From Candidatus Methylospira mobilis (GTDB taxonomy: Bacteria > Pseudomonadota > Gammaproteobacteria > Methylococcales > Methylococcaceae): 64,000 nucleotides of DNA. The stretch is taken from assembly GCF_009498235.1 (NCBI RefSeq), contig NZ_CP044205.1:181716-245715 (forward strand), in the 5' to 3' direction. A program made the translations under genes and the position numbers. The notes beneath the pieces were generated by a model. It was not told the origin of the DNA, made no database searches, and saw only the letters and a list, made by a program, of their open reading frames with translations. Shown here piece after piece: positions 27,048 to 40,000 of this stretch (position 1 is its first letter; every line of letters starts with the position of its first letter).

Positions 27048-27922
27048 GCATACTTGTAGACGCCGGTACACGCGTGCTGTGCCAAGGGTTTACCGGCAAA
27101 CAGGCCACTTTCCATTCGCGTCAATGCCTGGATTACGGCACGTGTCTGGTAGGCGGCGTAACGCCGGGACGCGGCGGGCAGACGCATCTGGATTTGCCGG
27201 TATTCAACACCGTGCGTGACGCGGTTGACGCGACCGCCGCGACCGCCAGCATGATTTACGTGCCGCCGCCATTCGCTGCCGACGCGATAGTGGAGGCCGC
27301 CGATGCCGGTGTCAAGGTCATCGTTTGCATTACCGAAGGCATACCGATATTGCAGATGCTGCGCGTGAAGGCGGTTTTGAAGTCTTACGACAGCGTGCTG
27401 ATCGGTCCCAATTGTCCGGGCGTGATCACGCCCGGACAATGCAAGATCGGCATCATGCCCGGCTTTATCCATCAGCCGGGCTGCATCGGCGTGGTGTCGC
27501 GCTCCGGCACGCTGACCTACGAAGCCGTGCATCAAACCACTCAGGCAGGTCTGGGACAAAGCACCTGCGTCGGCATCGGCGGCGACCCGATACACGGACT
27601 GGATTTTATCGATGTGCTGAGCCGCTTCGAGGACGACCCGCAGACGCGCGGCATCATCATGGTCGGCGAAATCGGCGGTCAGGCGGAGGAGGAGGCGGCC
27701 GAATATATCAAGGCGCATGTCAGCAAACCGGTAGTTGGCTATATCGCCGGAAGCAGCGCGCCGCCGGGAAAACGCATGGGTCATGCCGGCGCGATCGTTA
27801 CCGGCGGCAAAGGCACGGCCAAGGGCAAATTCGCCGCGTTGCAGGCCGCCGGCGTGCATATCGTCGATACTCCGGCGAAGATGGGCAGCGCGATGGCGGC
27901 AAGGCTGCAGGAAGCGAAATGA
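27044..27922 (+). CDS. sucD: Succinyl-CoA synthetase alpha subunit
   Basis: The 292-residue CoA-binding subunit that carries the phosphohistidine. The start is the ATG overlapping the sucC stop; a much longer frame upstream is sucC in another phase. It begins [20 protein letters not shown] and has the CoA-binding [23 protein letters not shown] and the active-site histidine H247 in [15 protein letters not shown]. The usual family length is about 290. Its TGA overlaps the nadE ATG (27919-27922), so three genes are chained by 4-bp overlaps. Confidence 0.93.
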   Translation: MSILVDAGTRVLCQGFTGKQATFHSRQCLDYGTCLVGGVTPGRGGQTHLDLPVFNTVRDAVDATAATASMIYVPPPFAADAIVEAADAGVKVIVCITEGIPILQMLRVKAVLKSYDSVLIGPNCPGVITPGQCKIGIMPGFIHQPGCIGVVSRSGTLTYEAVHQTTQAGLGQSTCVGIGGDPIHGLDFIDVLSRFEDDPQTRGIIMVGEIGGQAEEEAAEYIKAHVSKPVVGYIAGSSAPPGKRMGHAGAIVTGGKGTAKGKFAALQAAGVHIVDTPAKMGSAMAARLQEAK

Positions 27923-29535
27923 GGCTGCGCATCGCGATTGCCCAGGTCAACCTGCTGGTCGGCGCGATAGCGGGCAACGCCGAAAAGCTGATCCGCCGGG
28001 CGCAGGAAGCCCGCGACCGTCATCAGGCCGATGTCGTGGTGTTTCCCGAACTCAGTCTGACCGGATACCCGCCCGAGGATTTGTTGCTCCGGCCCGATTT
28101 TCTCGATCAGATCGATGCGGCTTTGCAGCAGGTGGCCGCACAGACCCGCGGCATCGCCGTGGTGCTGGGCTTTCCCGAGCCGGCCGGCGACAAGCTTTAT
28201 AACAGCGCTCTGGTGATACGCGCGGGCGAACGTATCTGCGTTTATCGCAAGCATGCGTTGCCGAACTATGGCGTTTTCGACGAGAAACGTTATTTTGCCG
28301 CCGGCAGCGAAGCGGCCGTATTCGAATTGCAGGGCGTTACGCTGGGTCTGACCATCTGCGAAGACGTGTGGGTGGGCGGCGTGGTGGAACAGGCCGCCGC
28401 CGCAGGTGCGCAAATCGTGCTGAATCTGAACGCGTCGCCGTTCAGCATCGGCAAGGACCGGGAGCGCGAGGATGTGGTGGCGCAGCGCGTTGAGACGGCG
28501 CAAGTTCCGGTGGTCTACGCCAATCTGGTAGGCGGACAGGACGAATTGATTTTCGACGGCGCGTCGTTTGCGATGAATGCCGACGGAACCGTGGTTTTTC
28601 GCGCGCCGGCATGCGAAGAACATTTGGGTTTGATCGATTTTGACGGACGTGCGCTGTTGCCGGGCTTTTGCGCTCCGGCATTGCCCGAGGCCGAGCTGGT
28701 TTACCGCGCGCTGGTGCTGGGCATACGCGATTATGTGGCTAAAAACGGCTTCGAGGGCGCGGTGCTGGGCTTGTCCGGCGGCATCGATTCCGCGCTGACG
28801 CTGGCGCTGGCGGTGGATGCGCTGGGCGCGGACAGGGTGATGGCGGTGCTGATGCCGTCGCGCTATACCGCCGATATCAGCATCATCGATGCGCGCCTGG
28901 AGGCCGAAGCGCTTGGCGTCGCCTATCACCAGATTCCGATCATGCCGGCAGTTGACGCATTCACGCAGATGCTGGCCCCGGTTTTTGCCGGCGCCGCGGC
29001 GGATGCCACCGAGGAAAACCTGCAGGCGCGCGCGCGCGGCGTGCTGCTGATGGCGATCTCGAACAAAACCGGACGCATGCTGCTGACCACCGGCAACAAA
29101 AGCGAAATGAGCGTCGGCTACGCCACCCTGTACGGCGACATGGCGGGCGGTTTTGCGCCGTTGAAGGATATTCCGAAGCTGCTGGTTTACCGGCTGTCCG
29201 AATACCGCAATACGCTTGCACCGGTGATTCCGCTGCGCGTGATCGAGCGTCCGCCGTCGGCGGAGCTGGCCCCGGATCAGAAGGACGAGGACTCGCTGCC
29301 GCCTTATGCGGTGCTGGACCCGATACTTGCGCTGTATATCGAAGAAGATCAATCCATCGAAGCCATCATAGCGCTCGGATTCGAACGGCGCGATGTCGAA
29401 CGCGTGGTGGCGATGGTGGATCGCAACGAATACAAGCGCCGCCAGGCGCCGCCCGGAATCAAGGTGAGTCCGCGCGCATTCGGCCGCGACCGCCGCTATC
29501 CTATCACCAGCGGGTTTATTCACAAAAAAGCTTAG
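27919..29535 (+). CDS. nadE: Glutamine-dependent NAD+ synthetase
   Basis: Converts deamido-NAD+ to NAD+ using ATP and ammonia made from glutamine. It has 538 residues in two domains. The N-terminal nitrilase-type amidase has the triad E44 ([15 protein letters not shown]), K111 ([14 protein letters not shown]) and C147 ([10 protein letters not shown]). The C-terminal synthetase has the PP-loop [18 protein letters not shown] (SGGIDS at 286-291), [20 protein letters not shown] and the C-terminal [18 protein letters not shown] then RDRRYPI. The start is the ATG overlapping the sucD stop. Confidence 0.96.
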   Translation: MRLRIAIAQVNLLVGAIAGNAEKLIRRAQEARDRHQADVVVFPELSLTGYPPEDLLLRPDFLDQIDAALQQVAAQTRGIAVVLGFPEPAGDKLYNSALVIRAGERICVYRKHALPNYGVFDEKRYFAAGSEAAVFELQGVTLGLTICEDVWVGGVVEQAAAAGAQIVLNLNASPFSIGKDREREDVVAQRVETAQVPVVYANLVGGQDELIFDGASFAMNADGTVVFRAPACEEHLGLIDFDGRALLPGFCAPALPEAELVYRALVLGIRDYVAKNGFEGAVLGLSGGIDSALTLALAVDALGADRVMAVLMPSRYTADISIIDARLEAEALGVAYHQIPIMPAVDAFTQMLAPVFAGAAADATEENLQARARGVLLMAISNKTGRMLLTTGNKSEMSVGYATLYGDMAGGFAPLKDIPKLLVYRLSEYRNTLAPVIPLRVIERPPSAELAPDQKDEDSLPPYAVLDPILALYIEEDQSIEAIIALGFERRDVERVVAMVDRNEYKRRQAPPGIKVSPRAFGRDRRYPITSGFIHKKA

Positions 29536-29933
29536 GCCGGATTAGCGGCTTTATCGCGCAACCCGTGGTTTGAAGATAAAGAAATACATCGCAACTACTT
29601 GACTTATACAGTTCGTCATGCGTGCATGGATTGCCGGTAACCAATCGGCAAGGACGTTGCTCCGGCGTCATGCCTTAGGTTTTGATCGGCTACGCTCAGG
29701 GCAGCAATTTTAGCTTGGGTTGGGCCCCGGGGCAGGCCGTAACCCGACATTCCGCCTTCCGCTACGCTCCAGGCTAACCCAGGCTGCATCTTTTACTAAA
29801 GATAACTATTCAATGAGTGCTTTGGAATCATGACCGAAGCGGTCGGGTTGAGGCAAGCCAGTCGAGACAGGCGGCAAGTCCATTCCCGGAAGCTCTCCGC
29901 GCCCATCCGTGGGCGCAGAAGGTATCGCCTGAC
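29536..29933. other. Intergenic region between convergent nadE and the NRPS gene
   Basis: About 400 bp with no gene. A REP-like inverted repeat spans 29712-29785 (AGCTTGGGTT and AACCCAGGCT, 9 of 10 paired) with GCCCCGGGGC inside. A perfect hairpin GCGCCCA-TCCG-TGGGCGC (29899-29916), 18 bp beyond the NRPS stop, may help end the NRPS transcript, although no T-run follows it. Confidence 0.45.
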
Positions 29934-32900
29934 TCACCTCACCGGTAACATGCTTTGATTGATGACCATTGCAATCTTTCTGATTGCAGAGAGTGATTTC
30001 AGCATATTGATGTGCCTACTGATGACGGGAACCCTGATGACGTTTCGGCAGTAGTGGCTCCACCCGGAGAGCGCCTGGTCACGTTCGGAAGAGGGACTTT
30101 CTTCAGTTGCAACGAAAAGTGTTGCGTCGAACTGACCTTTATTCATGCGATGCGCTGAGGCGCGCTCATCGCTTCGCAGCGTTTCTGCCGCCAGACACAG
30201 CAAATACTCAGGAGGAGTATTCCGAGGGACGAGCTGCTGTCTGATTGCCTCTGTCAGAATTTCTTCTATCAACTCAGAGTCCGCGGCATCCGGGTTAAAT
30301 GCTAGATCGAAGTCTTCCGCGTAAGCCCGGATAATATCATGCATTTTTTCATGCGGTTGGTCAGAAATCATGTTCTTTGGCCTGTCGTCCTGATTAGGAC
30401 ACCCAGAGTCGAGGAGGCCGAGGAAGTTGATTTTCTGTCCCTGCATTTCAAGCTGGCAGGCGAGTGCGTGAGCGATCAAGCCGCCCGCAGAGTAGCCGAT
30501 AAGATGATAGGGTCCTTGCGGCTGTAGGGATTGTATGGCTGTGAGATAAACCGAAATCATTTCATCGAAGGATTCGAAGGGTATCTCTCCGGCTTCAATG
30601 CCCCGGGATTGCAGACCATACACAGGTTGTTCCGTTTGTATGTAGTTTGCGAGATCGCAAAAGATTAAAGAATTACCAGTCGCCGGATGTATGCAGAACA
30701 GTGGGGGCTTGCATCCTGATGTTTTGATGGGCAGGATTGGCGAATAGGGTTTGTGGCCATTCGAAGTTCTAAGCAGGCGGGCAAGGGCTTCGACGGTGGG
30801 ATGCTCGAACAGCGCCCGGAGCGGCAGTTCGAGAGCGGTCGCCTCGCGCACCCGTGCGATCAGGCGCATCGCCAGCAGCGAATGTCCGCCGAGGGCAAAG
30901 AAACCATCGTCGACGCCGACGGGTGACGCGCCGGTCAGTTCGGCGTAAAGCGCGGCCAGCAAGGCCTCTTTTGCATCCCTGGGCGGGCGGTAAGCCGCAT
31001 CGCCCCGAATCTCCGCTTCGGGCAGGGCGCGGCTATCGAGCTTGCCGTTGGGGGTGAGCGGCAGGTGATCGATCGCGACAAAGGCGGCGGGAATCATATA
31101 GTCTGGCAGGGAGCGGGCCAGATGCGCGCGCAGCGCCGAAGCGGAGGGCGGTTCAATGCCGCCTTTGTGAACGCAATAGGCGATCAGGCGCCTGTCGCCC
31201 GGTGCGCCGTGCATGCCCTGAACCGGGCGCGCCTGTACGGTGACCTGAGCAATGGCGGGGTGAGAAGCGAGCGCGGCCTCGATCTCGCCGGGCTCGATGC
31301 GGAAGCCGCGGATCTTGACTTGAAGATCGCAGCGTCCGAGGTAATCGAGGTTGCCGTCGTCACGCCATCGGGCGAGATCGCCGCTGCGGTACATGCGGGC
31401 GCCGGGCGGGCCGAAGGGACAGGCGATGAAGCGCTCGGCGGTCAGTCCGGGGCGGTGTGCGTAGCCGCGCGCCAGGCCTGCGCCTGCGATGTAGAGTTCG
31501 CCGGGGACGCCGACCGGGACCGGGTTCAGGGCGGAATCGAGAAGATAGATCCGGGTGTTCCAGATCGGAGCGCCGACCGGTGGTGTCTGGTCGCCCTCCT
31601 CGGGCCGACACAGCCAGGCGGTGACATCAATCGCCGCCTCTGTGGGGCCATAGAGATTCCAGAGCCGGGCACTGGGTAAAACGTCATGTATCCTTTCCTT
31701 AAGCCAGCCAGTCAGCGCTTCGCCGCTGGTTACGATCTGTCTTATGCTGGGCAGGCTATTTTCATATCCCTGCTCGACAAAGACGACCAGCATGGAAGGA
31801 ACAAAATGCAGGGTGGTAATGCCGAAATCGGCAATGACGCCGGCCAGATACCCGGGATCCTTATGTCCATTCGGTTTGGCGATGATGAGGCGTGCCCCGG
31901 TGAAAAGCGGTAATAAAAACTCCCAAACCGAGACATCGAAACTCCAGGGTGTTTTCTGCAAAATGCGATCTTTCGCATCAAGCGACAGTAGCTCCTGCAT
32001 CCAGGCAAGGCGGTTATGGAGCGCCGCATGCGTATTGCCCACCCCCTTTGGCGCGCCGGTACTGCCCGAGGTATAGATCAGATAGGCGAGATGCTGCGGA
32101 GAGAGGGGGCGAACCCGCTCGGCCTGGGTGAGCGCCTCGGGGCTGAACTGGGCCAGCTGCGCCTGGGTCGCGGGATCGTCGAGGCACAGCGTCTGCCGGG
32201 TTGAGGCCAATCCCTCCGCCGGCGCCGCACTCTCCGGACTGTCCAGACGCGCGTGAAGAATGTCCGTTGAGGTAATGAGCAGGCGCGCCCGGCTGTCCTC
32301 GATCATGAAGGCGAGACGGTCTTTCGGGTATTCGGGATCGAGCGGCAGATAAGCCGCGCCGGCCTTGAGAACGGCGAGCAGCGCAACCACCATCTCGATC
32401 GAACGTTCGAGGGCGATGGCGACGATATCCTCGGGGCCGATGCGCAGCCGAACCAGATAGCGGGCGAGGCGGTTGGCTTTACTGTCCAGTTCCCGGTAGC
32501 CGAGCTCGCAGTCGCCGAAGACCAGGGCGACGGCCTCGGGCGAGGCGTTGACCTGCGCCTCGAACAGCGCGGGCAGGGGGGTCTCGGGCAGGTCATGGGC
32601 GGTGGCGTTGAAGTCCTGGAGAACCTGGCTGCGCGCCGGTTCTCCCAGCAGCGGCAAGGCGGCCGGCGGTAAAGCCGGTTGCTCCACCATTCCGGTGACG
32701 AGGTTGAGAAAAGCGTCACGCCAACGCAGGACGCTGTTCTCGTCAAAGAGATCGGCGTCGAACTCGAAGCCGCCGGCAATCGCGCCATCCGGCGTCGTCG
32801 CCAGGGAAAGGGTAAGATCGAACTTGGCCCGATCGGGCGAGAGCGGGAGGCACTCAACCTGCAGTCCCTCCAATGCAAAAGTTTCATCGCTCTGGTGCTG

Positions 32901-34000
32901 CCAGGCAAACATCGCCTGGAACAGCGGGGTGTGGGACAGCGAGCGTCCCGCCGCGAGCTCCTCGACCAGACGCTCGAAGGGCGCGTCCTGATGCGCGAGG
33001 GCATCCAGGACACGGTCCCTGACCTGGGCGATGAGGTCATCGGCGCTGAGCGTTCCCACAAGCGTGATGCGCAAGGTCAGGGTGTTGACGAAGAAACCGA
33101 TCAGGTATTCCAGATCCGGCAGGGCGCGTCCGGCGACCGGGAAACCGATGACGACCTCGTCCTGGCGGGCCAGCCTTGCGAGAAGCGCGGCATAAGCGGC
33201 CATCAGCACGGCAAACAGGGTCGAGCCGTGGCGGTGGGCGCATTGTTCGAGCGCGGCGCGCAGTGGTGCGGAGCAGCGGAGCGGAATACTCCCTGCCCGG
33301 CGGGCGCGATGCGCTTCGCGGGGGCGGTCGGCGGGCAGGGAGAGCAACGCGGGTGCGCCGGTCAGACGCTCGCGCCAATGGGCAAGCTGACGATCGAGCT
33401 CGCCTGAGCCTTCGAGCCAGCGTCGCTGCCAGGCGGCATGATCGGCATAGGCAAGCGGCAGGGACGCGCAGGCCGGGGGAACGCCGCGTACGGCGGCGGC
33501 ATAGCCTTCCCGCAACTCGCGCAGGATCACCCCGACCGAGACGCCATCGCCGGCGGCATGATGCAGAACGACCACCAGGACGTGCTCGCACGGGTCACAG
33601 CGGAACAGCGTGGCGCGCAGCAGGAGATCGCGGGCCAGCTCGAAGGGGCGAACTGTCTCGCGAACGATCGCGTCATGCAGCGCGGATTCGCGTTGGCCGG
33701 AATCCGGAGCGGAGAGGTCATGGACAGCGATCAGCGTCTCGGCCGGGGGTACCGGCAACAGAAGGCCGGTGGGCTGACCGTCGCGTTCGACGATAACGGT
33801 TCTGAGCGGTTCATGGCGAAGGATCAGCGTTTCGAGCGCGGCGGCCATGGCCCTGCTATCGAAAGCGCCGTGCAGGCGGAATGCGCCGGGCATGTTGTAG
33901 CGGGAAGAGGGGCCTTCAAGCCGGTCGAGTGCCCAGAGGCGCACCTGTCCGAAGGAAAGGGCGCGGTACTCGCCGTCAGCGCCTTCGCCTGGGCGAATCG
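29934..34000 (-). other. NRPS module 7 and release: C, A7, T, TE
   Basis: The pocket reads D-V-W-H-V-S-L-I-D, one residue from the EntF serine code, so L-Ser is likely. The type I thioesterase (about 30760-29934) has GYSAGG and should release the peptide by hydrolysis or cyclisation. The TE and the A7 core are visibly less GC-rich than the scaffold around them. Confidence 0.78.
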
Positions 34001-37000
34001 GCGGACGGGCATCGCGGGCCAGGGAATCGAGGACCTTCGCGAGCGCTTCGACGGTGGGGTGCTCGAACAGCGCCCGGAGCGGCAGTTCGAGAGCGGTCGC
34101 CTCGCGCACCCGTGCGATCAGGCGCATCGCCAGCAGCGAATGTCCGCCGAGGGCAAAGAAACCATCGTCGGCGCCGACGGGTGACGCGCCGGTCAGTTCG
34201 GCGTAAAGCGCGGCCAGCAAGGCCTCTTTTGCATCCCTGGGCGGGCGGTAAGCCGCATCGCCCCGAATCTCCGCTTCGGGCAGGGCGCGGCTATCGAGCT
34301 TGCCGTTGGGGGTGAGCGGCAGGTGATCGATCGCGACAAAGGCGGCGGGAATCATATAGTCTGGCAGGGAGCGGGCCAGATGCGCGCGCAGCGCCGAAGC
34401 GGAGGGCGGTTCAATGCCGCCTTTGTGAACGCAATAGGCGATCAGGCGCCTGTCGCCCGGTGCGCCGTGCATGCCCTGAACCGGGCGCGCCTGTACGGTG
34501 ACCTGAGCAATGGCGGGGTGAGAAGCGAGCGCGGCCTCGATCTCGCCGGGCTCGATGCGGAAGCCGCGGATCTTGACTTGAAGATCGCAGCGTCCGAGGT
34601 AATCGAGGTTGCCGTCGTCACGCCATCGGGCGAGATCGCCGCTGCGGTACATGCGGGCGCCGGGCGGGCCGAAGGGACAGGCGATGAAGCGCTCGGCGGT
34701 CAGTCCGGGGCGGTGTGCGTAGCCGCGCGCCAGGCCTGCGCCTGCGATGTAGACTTCGCCGGGGACGCCGACCGGGACCGGGTTCAGGGCGGAATCGAGA
34801 AGATAGATCCGGGTGTTCCAGATCGGGGAGCCGATGGTCACCGCACCAGGGTAAACGCCGCCATCCAGAACCGGATCCAGTGGCCGGCTCATTGTTGCAC
34901 AAACGGTAGCCTCGGTAGGTCCGTAGGCGTTGATCATCCGTCGGCCCGCAGAAAACCTTGCAGCGAGGGAAGGCGGGCAGGTTTCGCCTGCCACGACGAG
35001 GGTTTCGATATCCCTAAAAGCTTCTGGTTCAAGAGAGCACAGAACGGCCGGCGGCAGGGTGATCACTGACGCGTTAATACTTTTTGTTATTGCCTGACTC
35101 CCCACGGCAAACAAAGCATGATTGGATTGAGGGATAATCAGGCACGCTCCAGCGTAAAGCGCAGAAAATATTTCCCAAATACTGGCATCGAAAGCCGAGG
35201 ATGCAAACTGCAAAACGCGCGAGGAGGCTCCGATTCCAAGTGCTTGTTTTTGGAAGCTGATCAAATTAAGTATGCCGACATGCTGGACATACACTCCCTT
35301 TGGCGCGCCGGTGCTGCCCGAAGTATAGATCAGATAGGCGAGATGCTGCTGGGTGAGGGGGCGAACCCGCTCGGCCTGGGTGAGCGCCTCGGGGCTGAAC
35401 TGGGCCAGCTGCGCCTGAGCGGAGGGATCGTCGAGGCACAGCGTCTGCCGGGTTGAGGCAAAGTCCTCCGCGGGCGCCGCACTCTCCGGACTGTCCAGAC
35501 GCGCGTGAAGAATGTCCGTTGAGGTAATAAGCAGGCGCGCCCGGCTGTCCTCGATCATGAAGGCGAGACGGTCTTTCGGGTATTCGGGATCGAGCGGCAG
35601 ATAAGCCGCGCCGGCCTTGAGAACGGCGAGCAGCGCAACCACCATCTCGATCGAACGTTCGAGGGCGATGGCGACGATATCCTCGGGGCCGATGCGCAGC
35701 CGAACCAGATAGCGGGCGAGGCGGTTGGCTTTACTGTCCAGTTCCCGGTAGCCGAGCTCGCAGTCGCCGAAAACCAGGGCGATGGCCTCGGGCGAGGCGT
35801 TGACCTGCGCCTCGAACAACGCGGGCAGGGGGGTCTCGGGCAGGTCATGGGCGGTGGCGTTGAAGTCCTGGAGAACCTGGCTGCGCGCCGGTTCTCCCAG
35901 CAGCGGCAAGGCGGCCGGCGGTAAAGCCGGTTGCTCCACCATTCCGGTGACGAGGTTGAGAAAAGCGTCACGCCAACGCAGGACGCTGTTCTCGTCAAAG
36001 AGATCGGCGTCGAACTCGAAGCCACCGGCAATCGCGCCATCCGGCGTCGTCGCCAGGGAAAGGGTAAGATCGAACTTGGCCCGATCGGGCGAGAGCGGGA
36101 GGCACTCAACCTGCAGTCCCTCCAATGCAAAAGTTTCATCGCTCTGGTGCTGCCAGGCAAACATCGCCTGGAACAGCGGGGTGTGGGACAGCGAGCGTCC
36201 CGCCGCGAGCTCCTCGACCAGACGCTCGAAGGGCGCGTCCTGATGCGCGAGGGCATCCAGGACACGGTCCCTGACCTGGGCGATGAGGTCATCGGCGCTG
36301 AGCGTTCCCACAAGCGTGATGCGCAAGGTCAGGGTGTTGACGAAGAAACCGATCAGGTATTCCAGATCCGGCAGGGCGCGTCCGGCGACCGGGAAACCGA
36401 TGACGACCTCGTCCTGGCGGGCCAGCCTTGCGAGAAGCGCGGCATAAGCGGCCATCAGCACGGCAAACAGGGTCGAGCCGTGGCGGTGGGCGCATTGTTC
36501 GAGCGCGGCGCGCAGTGGTGCGGAGCAGCGGAGCGGAATACTCCCTGCCCGGCGGGCGCGATGCGCTTCGCGGGGGCGGTCGGCGGGCAGGGAGAGCAAC
36601 GCGGGTGCGCCGGTCAGACGCTCGCGCCAATGGGCAAGCTGACGATCGAGCTCGCCTGAGCCTTCGAGCCAGCGTCGCTGCCAGGCGGCATGATCGGCAT
36701 AGGCAAGCGGCAGGGACGCGCAGGCCGGGGGAACGCCGCGTACGGCGGCGGCATAGCCTTCCCGCAACTCGCGCAGGATCACCCCGACCGAGACGCCATC
36801 GCCGGCGGCATGATGCAGAACGACCACCAGGACGTGCTCGCACGGGTCACAGCGGAACAGCGTGGCGCGCAGCAGGAGATCGCGGGCCAGCTCGAAGGGG
36901 CGAACTGTCTCGCGAACGATCGCGTCATGCAGCGCGGATTCGCGTTGGCCGGAATCCGGAGCGGAGAGGTCATGGACAGCGATCAGCGTCTCGGCCGGGG

Positions 37001-40000
37001 GTACCGGCAACAGAAGGCCGGTGGGCTGACCGTCGCGTTCGACGATAACGGTTCTGAGCGGTTCATGGCGAAGGATCAGCGTTTCGAGCGCGGCGGCCAT
37101 GGCCCTGCTATCGAAAGCGCCGTGCAGGCGGAATGCGCCGGGCATGTTGTAGCGGGAAGAGGGGCCTTCAAGCCGGTCGAGTGCCCAGAGGCGCACCTGT
37201 CCGAAGGAAAGGGCGCGGTACTCGCCGTCAGCGCCTTCGCCTGGGCGAATCGGCGGACGGGCATCGCGGGCCAGGGAATCGAGGACCTTCGCGAGCGCTT
37301 CGACGGTGGGGTGCTCGAACAGCGCCCGGAGCGGCAGTTCGAGAGCGGTCGCCTCGCGCACCCGTGCGATCAGGCGCATCGCCAGCAGCGAATGTCCGCC
37401 GAGGGCAAAGAAACCATCGTCGGCGCCGACGGGTGACGCGCCGGTCAGTTCGGCGTAAAGCGCGGCCAGCAAGGCCTCTTTTGCATCCCTGGGCGGGCGG
37501 TAAGCCGCATCGCCCCGAATCTCCGCTTCGGGCAGGGCGCGGCTATCGAGCTTGCCGTTGGGGGTGAGCGGCAGGTGATCGATCGCGACAAAGGCGGCGG
37601 GAATCATATAGTCTGGCAGGGAGCGGGCCAGATGCGCGCGCAGCGCCGAAGCGGAGGGCGGTTCAATGCCGCCTTTGTGAACGCAATAGGCGATCAGGCG
37701 CCTGTCGCCCGGTGCGCCGTGCATGCCCTGAACCGGGCGCGCCTGTACGGTGACCTGAGCAATGGCGGGGTGAGAAGCGAGCGCGGCCTCGATCTCGCCG
37801 GGCTCGATGCGGAAGCCGCGGATCTTGACTTGAAGATCGCAGCGTCCGAGGTAATCGAGGTTGCCGTCGTCACGCCATCGGGCGAGATCGCCGCTGCGGT
37901 ACATGCGGGCGCCGGGCGGGCCGAAGGGACAGGCGATGAAGCGCTCGGCGGTCAGTCCGGGGCGGTGTGCGTAGCCGCGCGCCAGGCCTGCGCCTGCGAT
38001 GTAGAGTTCGCCGGGGACGCCGACCGGGACCGGGTTCAGGGCGGAATCGAGAAGATAGATCCGGGTGTTCCAGATCGGGGAGCCGATGGGGACGTCGGTG
38101 CCGCCTGATTCCGCCCCGGTCGCCTCATATATAACACAGCCTACAACCGTTTCAGTGGGTCCATATTCGTTGATTAAGCGCGTATCAGGGGCATAGGTAC
38201 GCCAGATATCCAGATGATTCGAATTAAGCGCTTCACCGCCAATGACCAGAACTTGAATCTGCCTCTCCAGCGTCGTTGACTCCAGTTTCTCTGCAAGTAT
38301 TCCAAGATGAGCTGGAGTTACTTTGGCAAGCGATAGGTTCTGTCTTCTGGATAGAAGATCAGCCAGCTCGTCTAATTCCCGATCAGGGTCGAGGAGATAA
38401 ACAGTTCTGCCGACAGCCAAGGGCAGCCAAAGGCTGGTTGCGGTGGCATCGAAACTGATGGAGGTATTGATCGGAGCGCCGGTTCCGTGTTCCGGGTGAT
38501 AGAAACGAATGGCCCAGTGAACATAGTTATAGAAGCCCTCATGATGAATCGCGGAAGCCTTCGGTTTTCCGGTGCTGCCCGAAGTATAGATCAGATAGGC
38601 GAGATGCTGCGGAGAGAGGGGGCGAACCCGCTCGGCCTGGGTGAGCGCCTCGGGGCTGAGCTGGGCCAGCTGCGTCTGGGTCGCGGGATCGTCGAGGCAC
38701 AGCGTCTGCCGGGTTGAGGCCAATCCCTCCGCGGGCGCCGCACTCTCCGGACTGTCCAGACGCGCGTGAAGAATGTCCGTTGAGGTAATGAGCAGGCGCG
38801 CCCGGCTGTCCGCGATCATGAAGGCGAGACGGTCTTTCGGGTATTCGGGATCGAGCGGCAGATAAGCCGCGCCGGCCTTGAGAACGGCGAGCAGCGCAAC
38901 CACCATCTCGATCGAACGTTCGAGGGCGATGGCGACGATATCCTCGGGGCCGATGCGCAGCCGAACCAGATAGCGGGCGAGGCGGTTGGCTTTACTGTCC
39001 AGTTCCCGGTAGCCGAGCTCGCAGTCGCCGAAAACCAGGGCGATGGCCTCGGGCGAGGCGTTGACCTGCGCCTCGAACAGCGCGGGCAGGGGGGTCTCGG
39101 GCAGGTCATGGGCGGTGGCGTTGAAGTCCTCCAGCACCTGTTGGCGCTCCGCCGGCGTCAGGACGTTGAGCTCCGCGACGCGGGTAGCCGGGTTTGCCTC
39201 CGCCATCCGGCCCAGCAGCACCGTGAGCTGCTCGAGAATGCGGTTTGCAGTCTGCGCATCGACCCGCGAACGGTCATGACTGAGGCGCAGCCGCACGGAT
39301 TTACCGGGGATCACCGTCAGTGAAAGCGGATAATGGGCGGAGTCGAAGCCGTTGACCTCACCGATCCGCAGACCTTCGGCAAAGGTTTGCAGCGTCTCAT
39401 CGACCGGATAATTCTCGAAGACGTAAAGCGCCTCGAACAGCGGAGCGCCGTCGCCGATGCCGGCGAGGCGCTGCACGGTACTGAGCGGGAGATGGGCATG
39501 CGGCTCCTGTTCGGCCTGGATGAGCTGCAGCTCGCGGAGCCAGGCCGCCAGATTGTCTCCCGGGCGTAGCGAGGCGTGTAGAGGCAGGGTGCCGATATAC
39601 AGCCCGACTGCCTGGTCGACGCCTTCGCGCGCGGCGTTGCGGCCGCTGCGGGTGATGCCGATAGTGATCGCGGACAGCGCATTCAACTGGCCGAGCAGGC
39701 GCATGAAGGCGCCCTGGAAAACGGTGGAAAGGGTTAAATCGTTCGCGCGGGCAAAAGCCTCCAGATCCCTGCCGAGATCGGCAGAGAGGGCGCTATGGCA
39801 TTCGCCGATACCGGATAGCCGCTTGGCGGGTGCGGGGAGCGCGGCGAGGGCGCCGCCTTCGTGTACCTGGAGATGCTTTCGCCAATAGGCGCCGGCGGCA
39901 TCCCGGTCCTGTTGCAGCAGCCAGGCCAGATGCCGGCGCCAGTCATAGGGCGCGGGAAGGACATCACCCCGGTACAGCGCGGCGAAGTCGGCGAACAGGA